From Bacteriovorax sp037444575 (GTDB lineage: Bacteria; Bdellovibrionota; Bacteriovoracia; Bacteriovoracales; Bacteriovoracaceae): a stretch of DNA of 64,000 nucleotides. Made by a program: the position numbers and the translations under genes. Below are positions 7,948 to 16,443 of this stretch, in pieces (position 1 is the stretch's first letter; every line of letters starts with the position of its first letter). Location: the NCBI GenBank assembly GCA_037444575.1, contig JBBIME010000010.1, forward strand, positions 136,060 to 200,059, in the 5' to 3' direction. The notes beneath the pieces are model-generated. The model saw nothing but the letters and a program-made list of their open reading frames with translations. It did no database searches and was not told the DNA's origin.

Positions 7948-8964
7948 ATGAAACTTATAGAAGAACTTTTTTATCCTTCACAATTTACCCTTTTAACCGC
8001 TCCAGTAGCCGCTGGAAAAACGAGATTGGTGGTCGAGTTTTATAGAGAAAATAACTATAAAGTTATCTTTGTCTCACCTCTTAGGGCCCTCGCCAATGAG
8101 GTTTATAACAAATTATCAAGTGACGAAAAAAATGTTTTTTTGGCCGGTGGAGGAAAGTCACTCGAGGAAGTTTTTGTCAATTTTCTGCAGTCAAGAAAAG
8201 GTTTTTTAGTTACAACCATGGAGCTAATGTCCGAAGAATTTCTAGAAGCGTGTGCGGATCAAAAAGAAAAAATTCTTTTTATTCTTGATGAGTTTCATCT
8301 TTTTTATCATTGGGGCGAAAGCTTTAGACCTGTTTTGCATGATCGCTTTCTTGGCATATTAGAGACTCAGGCACCAGTTCTTGGAATTACTGCAACGATG
8401 AGTGCTGAACTTCTTGAAAGACTTAAGGCTGATTTAAATTATCACAATGAAATATGGTTTCATTTAGATTTTGGAAATCAAAAGCTTCATCGCACACCAA
8501 AAAAAATTCACTATTTTCATTCTATGAAACCACAAATCTTCAACCGAACTATGTGGAGAGAGCTGAGAATGAAACATGAGAATGATGTTTATTTGGTTTT
8601 TTGTTCCTATCGTTCGGAAGTGGATGAGCTCGTTGCAAGGTCTAGGAGAATGGGACTTAGAAGTTTAGGTTGCGTGGGGGGGGAGGTCGAAAATTTTCTA
8701 CAACAGCTTGAGAACACCAACGGCAATGTTGATTGTATCTTCTCAACAACGACTCTAAGCCATGGGGTTAATCTTCCAGAAATTAAAAAAGTTTTCATCA
8801 ATTATGAAGTTAAAAATTATGATTTTTGGCTACAGATGATTGGGCGAGGTGGTCGCAGAGGAGGGGAGTATGAAGTTTATACTTTCGATTCCTTTCATTC
8901 CAGTAAACGAGAACGTTTAAAGGGACAAGCACTGAATTACTTTTCAGATTTTTTAGGAATTTAG
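7948..8964 (+). CDS. Compact superfamily 2 helicase with a DEFH box
   Basis: 338 aa, short for a helicase: it contains essentially the two RecA-like lobes with no accessory domain. Motif I is APVAAGKT (A18-T25), motif Ia SPLRALANEVY, motif II DEFH at residues 114-117 (DEAH/DECH is usual), motif III TATMS (from 148), motif V-like STTTLSHGVNLPE and motif VI QMIGRGGRRG (296-305). It should be an ATP-dependent nucleic acid remodeller, but the substrate is unknown. SHGVNLP and GRGGRRG resemble Ski2/RecQ-type or archaeal Hel308-like enzymes. A GGGGAA ribosome-binding site precedes the ATG. The toxin-antitoxin promoter begins right after its stop. Confidence 0.82.
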   Translation: MKLIEELFYPSQFTLLTAPVAAGKTRLVVEFYRENNYKVIFVSPLRALANEVYNKLSSDEKNVFLAGGGKSLEEVFVNFLQSRKGFLVTTMELMSEEFLEACADQKEKILFILDEFHLFYHWGESFRPVLHDRFLGILETQAPVLGITATMSAELLERLKADLNYHNEIWFHLDFGNQKLHRTPKKIHYFHSMKPQIFNRTMWRELRMKHENDVYLVFCSYRSEVDELVARSRRMGLRSLGCVGGEVENFLQQLENTNGNVDCIFSTTTLSHGVNLPEIKKVFINYEVKNYDFWLQMIGRGGRRGGEYEVYTFDSFHSSKRERLKGQALNYFSDFLGI

Positions 8965-8971
8965 GATTTAT

Positions 8972-9000
8972 TAGACATGTACACCAAAAAAGTGTACAAA
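8972..9000 (+). promoter_or_regulatory. Toxin-antitoxin promoter with operator in the -35/-10 spacer
   Basis: A perfect inverted repeat TGTACAC (8978-8984), seven-base spacer, GTGTACA (8992-8998) sits just ahead of the toxin gene. It is flanked by TAGACA (8972-8977, close to the -35 consensus TTGACA) and TACAAA (8995-9000, a fair -10), which are separated by exactly 17 bases. The operator therefore fills the promoter spacer and overlaps the -10. Type II antitoxins with an Xre-type helix-turn-helix normally repress their own operon from such dyads. Confidence 0.65.
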
Positions 9001-9011
9001 AGAGGTATGAG

Positions 9012-9299
9012 GTGAAAGCATCGCGAGTTATTGTTTCGGATAATGTTCAGAAATCATTAAGAAAATTACCTAAACAAATCTTAATTCTCTTTGGTGAATG
9101 GATAAAGCTAATAAAAGAAGAAGGATATTTTGAAATGAAGAAAATTTCTGGTTATCGGGATCACGCCCTAAAGGGTAATCTTACTGGAAAAAGGTCGTCG
9201 TCATTAACAAAATCGTATCGAGTCATTTATCATATAATCCAGGAAGATGTGTTAATTGTTAATGTTATCGAGGTAAACAAACATGACTACAAAATTTAG
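9012..9299 (+). CDS. RelE/HigB-like toxin of a type II toxin-antitoxin pair
   Basis: 95 aa, starting at GTG 9012; the next in-frame Met is too far in to be the start. It has the RelE-superfamily pattern: an N-terminal helix pair (VQKSLRKLPKQI), a basic middle (YRDHALKGNLTGKRSSSL) and a final beta strand pair with SYRVIYHI and IVNVIEVNKHDY. Such toxins cut mRNA, usually at the ribosome. The toxin-before-antitoxin order and 17-base overlap with the next gene resemble higBA. Specific catalytic residues cannot be proven by eye. Confidence 0.8.
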   Translation: MKASRVIVSDNVQKSLRKLPKQILILFGEWIKLIKEEGYFEMKKISGYRDHALKGNLTGKRSSSLTKSYRVIYHIIQEDVLIVNVIEVNKHDYKI

Positions 9300-9594
9300 G
9301 CCAGCAGAAGAGGTGTTAAATGAAATACTTGGACATGTAACTTTTGGGGACCTGCTTAAGGCAATTCGACAAGGCGTTGAGATGACCCAAGTTCAAATGG
9401 CCAAAAAATTAAAAATCAGCAGGCAAGAGCTGTGTGACATTGAAAAAGGAAGAAAGACAGTTTCAGTTGATCGAGCGGTTTATTTTGCTAAAAGACTCAA
9501 ACGTTCTGACAGAATATTTGCAAAATATGTAATTGAAGATCAATTAAGAAAATCAGGACTTAACTTAAAAGTCCATTTTGATGAAGCTGCTTAG
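9283..9594 (+). CDS. Xre-family helix-turn-helix antitoxin
   Basis: 103 aa. Residues about 24-75 form a Cro/CI-type helix-turn-helix (MTQVQMAKKLKISRQELCDI, then EKGRKTVSVDRAVYFAKRL). The start overlaps the toxin gene by 17 bases. It should bind and neutralise the upstream toxin and repress the operon through the TGTACAC dyad at 8978-8998. The stop codon (9592-9594) directly abuts the ATG of recO, so the three genes are likely translated from one message. Confidence 0.82.
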   Translation: MTTKFRPAEEVLNEILGHVTFGDLLKAIRQGVEMTQVQMAKKLKISRQELCDIEKGRKTVSVDRAVYFAKRLKRSDRIFAKYVIEDQLRKSGLNLKVHFDEAA

Positions 9595-10386
9595 ATGCAA
9601 ACCAAAATTGAAGGCATAGTCCTCTCAAAAATTCCCTATGATGAACGTCATATCATCGCCCATCTCCTTCTTCGCTCTGGAAGAAAAGTGTCAGTTGTTT
9701 TCTATGGCGGAAGAGGCGGAGGGAAAAAACAAAAGTCTTCAGTGATTGAATTGGGGTTCATGCTTTCAATAGAACTTAATTCCAATAAAACGCATAGTGA
9801 AATTTATCACGCAAAAGAATGGAACTTGATTTGGCATCACGATCAGATTCGGTTAGAGCACAACGCTTTTTATTTGATGTGTTTTTTTCTTGAAGTCATC
9901 AATAAGATTTCTCCAACTGAAAATTTGCACGACGTTCATGAGGAAAACACAGAGATGACTGGACTCTTTACAACGCTTAGTAATGCCCTCGTCCATTTAG
10001 AAAAATCACTTCAAGCAAAATCCTTTTTTCCTCATTCTCATGCCGTTATATTTTTAACAAAAATTCTCCTGCATCTGGGAGTTTTTCCTGAGCGCGAACA
10101 CTGCACCCTGTGTGGAGAAGAGTTGGCTAAGTTCAATGATATGTATCTTATTCCAGAAGAAGGAGGCTTTGCTTGTCCGCCATGCATGAATCAACGGAAA
10201 GCTTATTCAGTGCAATCTGGACGAGAGCTCTGGGAACTAATGGGCCACATTGCTCATACTAAATACAACGAACTAGGGTCAATCAAGCTTGAGTACAAAT
10301 CTCTTCCTCGAATGCTTTTTCACTATTTTTGTTTCCAGTTTCATTTTGAGGAAAAGGATTTTAAGACTGCAAGTATGGTGTTTTGA
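9595..10386 (+). CDS. recO: DNA repair protein RecO
   Basis: 263 aa. It has the RecO layout: an N-terminal OB fold (residues about 1-80; IEGIVLSKIPYDERHIIAHL), a helical domain, and a zinc-binding site made of CTLCGEE and CPPCM. RecO works with RecF/RecR to load RecA onto SSB-coated single-stranded DNA in gap repair and recombination. The ATG follows the antitoxin stop with no spacing and there is no strong ribosome-binding site, so translation may be coupled to the antitoxin gene. msbA follows 24 bases later. Confidence 0.9.
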   Translation: MQTKIEGIVLSKIPYDERHIIAHLLLRSGRKVSVVFYGGRGGGKKQKSSVIELGFMLSIELNSNKTHSEIYHAKEWNLIWHHDQIRLEHNAFYLMCFFLEVINKISPTENLHDVHEENTEMTGLFTTLSNALVHLEKSLQAKSFFPHSHAVIFLTKILLHLGVFPEREHCTLCGEELAKFNDMYLIPEEGGFACPPCMNQRKAYSVQSGRELWELMGHIAHTKYNELGSIKLEYKSLPRMLFHYFCFQFHFEEKDFKTASMVF

Positions 10387-10410
10387 TTCTAAGTAAGATA
10401 GAATCGTGCA

Positions 10411-12126
10411 ATGTATTCAAAACTTTTTAAGCAAATATTCCCTTACCTAAAACCGTATAAAAAGAAAGCCCTGGCAGCTTTTGGACTTTCCTTTGTGCTT
10501 GCCGCTTTAACTGGACTTCAAGTTAAATTGATCAAGCCCATTTTTGATCACGGCCTTTCCGGTAAATCAGAATTAAAAGAAATTTTAATATTATCCGGAT
10601 CTCTTTTACTTCTTGGTCTTTTAAATTTTCCTGCGCGCTTTTATCACTTTTATTGGCTTCGATATATTGGTGAAAAAATTAATGCTGATTTGAGAGTCGA
10701 AATTTTTTCGAAACTTCAAAAATTGCCAACTAGTTTTTACAATCAAAATAAACAAGGACGAATGCTATCGACGCTTTTAAATGATGCTGAAATTTTCTCT
10801 CAAGCATTTCGAGCGATGGTTGATCTCGTCCGTGAGCCAGCAAAAGGAATTGTTTATTTGGGGATGGCCATTTGGAGTGACTGGCAGCTTACATTGGTTA
10901 TCTTGGTTGTTGCCCCAATGTTCATTAGTATCTTTCAAATTTCAGGTAAAAAAATTAGACGCAACCAAAGTGAAGTTCAAGAGGGAAGAGCTGAGCTTAC
11001 TCACAATTTAAGTGAAGGGCTTTCTGCTCATAAAGTGACTAAAGCTTTTAATCTTCAAAAATTTGTAATGAATAGATTTATCAAGTCTCAAAATCACTAT
11101 TTTGATTTTTCTATGCGCACTTCAAAAGTTGAAGAGTTTGCCCATCCTTTAGTTGAAGTCGTTGGGGCCATTGCTTTTTCACTCGTTATAATTTTTGCCT
11201 ATTTTAGAATTAAATCAGGAGCGATGACTGTTGGAGATTTCATCCAGTTTGTTGCGGCCCTTGCTCTTTTAATGGATCCAATTCGTAAATTTTCTCAGGC
11301 CAATGTAAAAATCGGCCAAGGTATTGCTGCCGGAGAGAGAATTAAACATATTTTAGAGTTAGAAGAAGAACGAGATTTAGGAAACATTGAAATACAAAAA
11401 TTTGAAAATGAAATTCTTGTTGATGATTTAAGTTTTAGCTATGGCGAAAAAAATGTCATCAGCCACTTAAATCTCCAAATTAAAAAGGGTCAAAAAGTCG
11501 CTCTTGTTGGATTATCAGGGTCAGGGAAATCAACTCTTATTAATTTATTGCTTGGCCTTTATCCCGTTGATCATGGAGAAATTCTCATTGATGGAAAGCC
11601 GATCAGCTCAATTAAATTAAAAAGTTTGAGACGACTTTTCGGACTAGTTTCTCAAGATATATTTTTGTTTCATGACACCATTAAAGAAAATCTTTCAATT
11701 GGTGGGCATTTTACCAATGAAGAAATCAACAAAGCGTTGGAAGTTTCTTACGCCTCAGAGTTTGTGAACAAACTTCCACACGGTTTGAATACGGTCATTG
11801 GTGATAGGGGAGCAAAACTTTCTGGAGGGCAGCAGCAACGACTCACTATTGCGCGTGCTTTCCTTCAAAACACTCAAATCTTACTTTTTGATGAAGCAAC
11901 TTCTGCTCTGGATAATGAATCTGAAAAAGTTGTTCAGAGGGCACTGGAATCTATCGCTGGTAACAAAACTGTTGTAGCTGTCGCTCATCGTCTTTCAACT
12001 ATTCAAGACTACGATCTTATTTACGTAATGAAAGAAGGTTTATTGGTGGAGCAGGGAACTCACCATGAGCTTATGGCGATGAATGGCGAATATAGAAAGT
12101 TGTATGAACTTTCACTGAAAGCTTGA
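10411..12126 (+). CDS. msbA: MsbA-like lipid A/lipid flippase (ABC transporter, fused TMD-NBD)
   Basis: 571 aa with an N-terminal six-helix membrane domain (about 1-310) and a C-terminal ATPase. Walker A is VGLSGSGKST, the signature is LSGGQQQRL and Walker B is ILLFDEATSALD, followed by the H-loop AHRLST. Length and architecture match MsbA, which flips lipid A-core across the inner membrane and works as a homodimer. The LPS-core genes at 2.6-5.4 kb fit this role. A multidrug exporter of the same family cannot be fully excluded. It is probably co-transcribed with recO. Confidence 0.85.
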   Translation: MYSKLFKQIFPYLKPYKKKALAAFGLSFVLAALTGLQVKLIKPIFDHGLSGKSELKEILILSGSLLLLGLLNFPARFYHFYWLRYIGEKINADLRVEIFSKLQKLPTSFYNQNKQGRMLSTLLNDAEIFSQAFRAMVDLVREPAKGIVYLGMAIWSDWQLTLVILVVAPMFISIFQISGKKIRRNQSEVQEGRAELTHNLSEGLSAHKVTKAFNLQKFVMNRFIKSQNHYFDFSMRTSKVEEFAHPLVEVVGAIAFSLVIIFAYFRIKSGAMTVGDFIQFVAALALLMDPIRKFSQANVKIGQGIAAGERIKHILELEEERDLGNIEIQKFENEILVDDLSFSYGEKNVISHLNLQIKKGQKVALVGLSGSGKSTLINLLLGLYPVDHGEILIDGKPISSIKLKSLRRLFGLVSQDIFLFHDTIKENLSIGGHFTNEEINKALEVSYASEFVNKLPHGLNTVIGDRGAKLSGGQQQRLTIARAFLQNTQILLFDEATSALDNESEKVVQRALESIAGNKTVVAVAHRLSTIQDYDLIYVMKEGLLVEQGTHHELMAMNGEYRKLYELSLKA

Positions 12127-12215
12127 AAATTTCGCCATGCACAACCTTCTAGAAATTTAATTACATTTAAATAAATAAAAAGTAAAATTTCCTCGTAAAT
12201 TTAATGAAAGAATAC

Positions 12216-12230
12216 GGGGAGAATGTCGTG
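12216..12230 (+). promoter_or_regulatory. Ribosome-binding site that fixes the glycyl-tRNA synthetase start
   Basis: GGGGAG at 12216-12221 lies six bases before GTG 12228. The upstream in-frame ATG at 12204 has no comparable site before it, so GTG 12228 is the more likely start. Confidence 0.6.
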
Positions 12231-13556
12231 TCCAACGAAACAAATTTGAAATCAATGAGTGAGCTAGTCGCGCTTTGCAAGCAGCGCGGTTTTATTTTTC
12301 AATCATCAGAAGTTTATGGCGGTCTTAATTCGTGTTGGGATATGGGCCCTTACGGAGTTGAATTAAAAAATAATTTAAAAACTCGTTGGTGGAAATCAAT
12401 GACTCTTCGTCAGGACGTTGTAGGAGTTGATGCTTCAATTCTTATGCACCCAATGGTGTGGAAAGCTTCTGGTCACGTCGATGGATTTTCTGATCCACTT
12501 GTTGATTGTAAAAATTGTAAAGAGAGATATCGCGCAGACAATATCGACATGACTAAGCCATGTCCAAAGTGTGGTGCTAAAGATTCTTATACAGATGTTC
12601 GCCAATTTAATTTGATGTTTAAAACTCAAATGGGAGCGATGGAAGATACAGCTTCTATGGTTTATCTTCGCCCAGAAACTGCTCAAGGGATTTTTGTAAA
12701 CTTCCTAAACGTTCAAACAACAATGAGAAAAAAATTGCCATTTGGGATTGCTCAAATTGGTAAAGCATTTAGAAATGAAATTACTCCAGGAAATTTTATT
12801 TTCAGAACTCGTGAATTTGAACAAATGGAGATGCAATATTTTGTAAAACCAGGAACTCAAAAAGAAGCGATGGAAGCGTGGAAAGAAACACGTTGGAAGT
12901 GGCATATGGAAAATGGTCTTCGCCCGGAAAAATTAAAATGGTCACCCCATGGTCCAGATTCACTTGCTCACTATGCTGACGCTGCAACTGATATTGAATA
13001 CGAATTCCCAATGGGCTGGGGAGAGATGGAAGGGATTCACTCTCGAACAGACTTCGATTTAAAACAGCACCAGGAATTCTCTGGAAAAAAATTAGAGTAC
13101 GTTGATCAAACTAACAATAATGAAAAATATATTCCATACGTAATCGAAACTTCTGTTGGAGCTGATCGCTGTATGCTCGCGATCATGTGTGATGCCTATA
13201 GATTAGAAAATGCAGGAGATCCGGATAAAGAAAGATCAGTGATGAAATTTCATCCAGGTCTTGCACCAATTAAAACAGCAATCCTTCCACTTTCTAAAAA
13301 ACCAGAACTTGAAGAAGTAGCGACAAAACTTTTTGCTGATTTAAGTGGAGATTATAAATCTGAATATGATCTTTCTGGTTCAATTGGAAAACGTTATAGA
13401 CGTCAGGATGAAATTGGAACTCCATACTGTATCACTGTAGATTTCGATACTCTAAACGATCACGCCGTAACAATTAGAAATCGCGATACCATGGTTCAGG
13501 AAAGAATTGCTCTAGCGAATGTGCAAAATTATTTGAAAGATAAATTTAAATTTTAA
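12228..13556 (+). CDS. glyQS: Glycyl-tRNA synthetase, single-chain (alpha2) type
   Basis: 442 aa from the GTG start. It is a class II synthetase of the eukaryote/archaeal-like homodimeric type rather than the alpha2-beta2 GlyQ/GlyS type. Near the N-terminus is GFIFQSSEVYGGLNSCWDMG, followed by a zinc site (CKNCK...CPKCG), motif 2 around FRNEITPGNFIFRTREFEQME and motif 3 in TSVGADRCMLAI. A C-terminal anticodon-binding domain covers about the last 100 residues. It charges tRNA-Gly in the cytoplasm. It stands between msbA and ppdK with its own upstream gap of about 100 bases. Confidence 0.95.
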   Translation: MSNETNLKSMSELVALCKQRGFIFQSSEVYGGLNSCWDMGPYGVELKNNLKTRWWKSMTLRQDVVGVDASILMHPMVWKASGHVDGFSDPLVDCKNCKERYRADNIDMTKPCPKCGAKDSYTDVRQFNLMFKTQMGAMEDTASMVYLRPETAQGIFVNFLNVQTTMRKKLPFGIAQIGKAFRNEITPGNFIFRTREFEQMEMQYFVKPGTQKEAMEAWKETRWKWHMENGLRPEKLKWSPHGPDSLAHYADAATDIEYEFPMGWGEMEGIHSRTDFDLKQHQEFSGKKLEYVDQTNNNEKYIPYVIETSVGADRCMLAIMCDAYRLENAGDPDKERSVMKFHPGLAPIKTAILPLSKKPELEEVATKLFADLSGDYKSEYDLSGSIGKRYRRQDEIGTPYCITVDFDTLNDHAVTIRNRDTMVQERIALANVQNYLKDKFKF

Positions 13557-13615
13557 TTTTTATAATTTCTCTAAATGCAAAACCTCAATTCGCCGAGGTT
13601 AGGAGTAAGGAAGCT

Positions 13616-16282
13616 ATGACAACAAAATGGGTATATCTCTTTAGCAGGGAATTGACTGAAGGGAACAAAGACATGAAGGATCTTCTTGGTGGTAAAGGGG
13701 CCAATCTCGCAGAGATGTGCTCACTAAAACTGGCCGTTCCTCCTGGGTTTACCGTAACGACAGAAGCATGTCTTGATTACGAAAAAGCTGGAAAGGAAAT
13801 CAACAAAGAAGTTCGCGAACAAGTTTTAAAGTCTATCACTGAAACTGAAAAACTCACTGGAAAGAAATTCGGAGACAATGCCAATCCTCTTCTTTTCTCT
13901 GTTCGTTCAGGAGCTCGCGCTTCAATGCCGGGAATGATGGATACAGTTTTAAATCTTGGACTCAATGATCAATCAGTTTTGGGTCTAGCGAAGCTTACTA
14001 ATAACGAGAGATTTGCTTGGGATTCATATAGAAGATTTATCCAGATGTACGCTAACGTCGTAATGGATTTCAATGTTTCTCTTCTTGAATCAACTCTTGA
14101 AGATTTAAAAGAAGCTCGCGGAGTTCATGAAGACACAAAGCTTACGGCAACTGATTTAAAAGAACTTGTTAATGTTTATAAAAAAATTATCTTAGAAGAA
14201 AGTGGTGAATCGTTCCCGACTGAACCTATGGAGCAGTTGTGGAGAGCGATCGCTGCTGTATTTAATTCTTGGAATAATCCACGCGCGATTAAGTATCGTG
14301 AAATTTACGACATCCCTCATAGCTGGGGAACAGCAGTCAATGTTCAATCAATGGTTTTTGGAAATATGGGGGATGATTGTGCAACTGGTGTGTGTTTCAC
14401 TCGCGATCCATCAACTGGAGAGAAAAAATTCTTCGGTGAGTATTTGATCAATGCTCAAGGTGAAGATGTTGTTGCAGGAATTAGAACTCCACAACCGATC
14501 AATGATTTTTCTAAGAATGAATCAAATAAAAATTTTAAAACTCTAGAGCAGGCAATGCCTGAAGCTTTCAAGGAACTAACAGAAGTTTATCAGAAACTTG
14601 AAGGTCACTATAAGGACATGCAGGATATCGAGTTTACAATTGAAAATAAAAAACTCTATATCCTTCAAACACGAAATGGAAAAAGAACAGCAGCTGCTGG
14701 AATTAAGATCGCAGTTGATTTGGTTAGCGAAGGCATTCTGACAAAACAGGAAGCGCTTTTAAGAATCAACCCAGAAGATTTAAACCAACTTCTTCACCCA
14801 AGACTTGACCCTAAAGCTAAAAAGATAATTATTGCTAAAGGTCTTCCTGCTAGCCCTGGAGCTGGAGCTGGTATTATCGCGTTTACATCTGAACACGCTC
14901 ACTCTTTATCTGAAGCAGGTAAAAAAGTAATTCTTGTTCGCCAAGAAACTTCTCCAGAAGACATCGCAGGAATGGTTGCCTCTCAAGGGATCTTAACAGC
15001 TCGTGGAGGTATGACGAGTCACGCAGCTGTTGTTGCTCGCGGGATGGGAAAACCATGTGTCGCTGGATGTTCTTCTCTCATCATCGATTACGCTGCGGGA
15101 ACTTTAACTGTAGACGGAAAGAGATTCAAAGAAGGCGATTCGCTTACAATTGATGGAGCTACAGGAGAAGTTATTGAAGGAATCGTTCCAACAATCGATG
15201 CTGTTATCACTGATGATTTTGCGACATTTATGAAATGGGCAGATGAATTCAGACGCCTAGGTGTAAGAACAAATGCTGATACTCCTGATGATTCAAAAGT
15301 TGCGGTGAAGTTTGGAGCTCAAGGAATTGGACTTTGTAGAACTGAGCATATGTTCTTTGAAAAAGATCGTATCTTAGCTGTTCGAGAAATGATTTTTGCA
15401 AACACACTTAAAGATAGAGAAACGGCACTAGCTAAAATTCTTCCTTATCAAAGAGAAGATTTCGTAGGGATCTTTACAGTATTAAATGGTCTTCCTGTTA
15501 ATATTCGTCTTCTCGATCCACCTCTACATGAGTTCTTGCCTCATTCTCATGAAGATAAAAAGGAATTGGCAGACAGTTTACGCCTTGATTTGAAAACGAT
15601 TGAAAGCCGAGGAGATCAGCTTCATGAGTTTAACCCAATGCTTGGTCATAGAGGATGTAGACTTGGTGTAACTTTCCCTGAAATTTATCGCATGCAAATT
15701 CAAGCGATCATTGAGGCTGCCCTAATTTGCGCTGATAAGGGAGTGACTGTTCTTCCTGAAATCATGATTCCTTTGGTTGCGCTTGAAGGAGAGCTAACAC
15801 TTTTAAAAGAAGAAGCGATTGCTGAAATCGAGCGAATCTTTAAAGAGAAAGGCAAAAAAATTAAATACAAAATTGGAACAATGATTGAGCTTCCAAGAGC
15901 GGCCATCATGGCAGGCCAAATCGGGCGTCATGCAGAGTTCTTCTCGTTTGGAACAAATGATTTAACTCAAACCACTTTTGGTCTATCGCGCGACGATGCT
16001 GGAAAATTTTTGCCAGAGTATGTTTCAAAAACTCTTGTTCCAAATGACCCATTTGTGTCTATTGATCAAGACGGTGTTGGATTCTTAATGAAGCACGCAG
16101 TAGCTGAAGGAAGAAAAGTGAATCCAGATATGCATTTTGGAATTTGTGGAGAGCACGGAGGAGAGCCTAAATCGATTGAGTTCTGTCACAAGATTGGACT
16201 TGATTACGTATCTTGTTCGCCTTACCGAGTGCCAATTGCAAGACTGGCAGCAGCTCAAGCAGCGATCAGAAATACAAAATAA
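13616..16282 (+). CDS. ppdK: Pyruvate, phosphate dikinase
   Basis: 888 aa, normal length. It interconverts pyruvate + ATP + Pi and PEP + AMP + PPi, allowing reversible flux between pyruvate and PEP in glycolysis or gluconeogenesis. An N-terminal ATP-grasp domain (LLGGKGANLAEMCSL near residue 25) is followed by the swivelling phosphohistidine domain with GGMTSHAAVVARGMGKPC (catalytic His469) and the C-terminal TIM barrel with GICGEHGGEP (catalytic Cys844). A TAAGGAAG ribosome-binding site precedes the ATG. It is followed by a rho-independent terminator, so it ends its transcript. Confidence 0.96.
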   Translation: MTTKWVYLFSRELTEGNKDMKDLLGGKGANLAEMCSLKLAVPPGFTVTTEACLDYEKAGKEINKEVREQVLKSITETEKLTGKKFGDNANPLLFSVRSGARASMPGMMDTVLNLGLNDQSVLGLAKLTNNERFAWDSYRRFIQMYANVVMDFNVSLLESTLEDLKEARGVHEDTKLTATDLKELVNVYKKIILEESGESFPTEPMEQLWRAIAAVFNSWNNPRAIKYREIYDIPHSWGTAVNVQSMVFGNMGDDCATGVCFTRDPSTGEKKFFGEYLINAQGEDVVAGIRTPQPINDFSKNESNKNFKTLEQAMPEAFKELTEVYQKLEGHYKDMQDIEFTIENKKLYILQTRNGKRTAAAGIKIAVDLVSEGILTKQEALLRINPEDLNQLLHPRLDPKAKKIIIAKGLPASPGAGAGIIAFTSEHAHSLSEAGKKVILVRQETSPEDIAGMVASQGILTARGGMTSHAAVVARGMGKPCVAGCSSLIIDYAAGTLTVDGKRFKEGDSLTIDGATGEVIEGIVPTIDAVITDDFATFMKWADEFRRLGVRTNADTPDDSKVAVKFGAQGIGLCRTEHMFFEKDRILAVREMIFANTLKDRETALAKILPYQREDFVGIFTVLNGLPVNIRLLDPPLHEFLPHSHEDKKELADSLRLDLKTIESRGDQLHEFNPMLGHRGCRLGVTFPEIYRMQIQAIIEAALICADKGVTVLPEIMIPLVALEGELTLLKEEAIAEIERIFKEKGKKIKYKIGTMIELPRAAIMAGQIGRHAEFFSFGTNDLTQTTFGLSRDDAGKFLPEYVSKTLVPNDPFVSIDQDGVGFLMKHAVAEGRKVNPDMHFGICGEHGGEPKSIEFCHKIGLDYVSCSPYRVPIARLAAAQAAIRNTK

Positions 16283-16286
16283 TTTT

Positions 16287-16314
16287 AAAGGCTCCAGAGA
16301 TGGGGCCTTTTTTT
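16287..16314 (+). terminator. Rho-independent terminator after ppdK
   Basis: Stem AAAGGCTCC / GGGGCCTTT (one G-U pair), loop AGAGAT, followed by a run of seven T including the last stem bases. Confidence 0.8.
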
Positions 16315-16443
16315 CCAGATACTTATGTAAAACTACTCATTGTGCACTGTTGCATCTTTTGCAAAAAGCTCCATTATTTCCCTCGATTATTAACGAATAA
16401 GAAGATAAAAGAGCCCATTGAAATTTCTTAAGGGTGGCAAGCA

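Noticed and set aside
13581..13600. AACCTC/GAGGTT hairpin as a terminator after glyQS
   Set aside because: Only six base pairs and no T-run; it lies just before the ppdK ribosome-binding site, so it is at most a weak structure.
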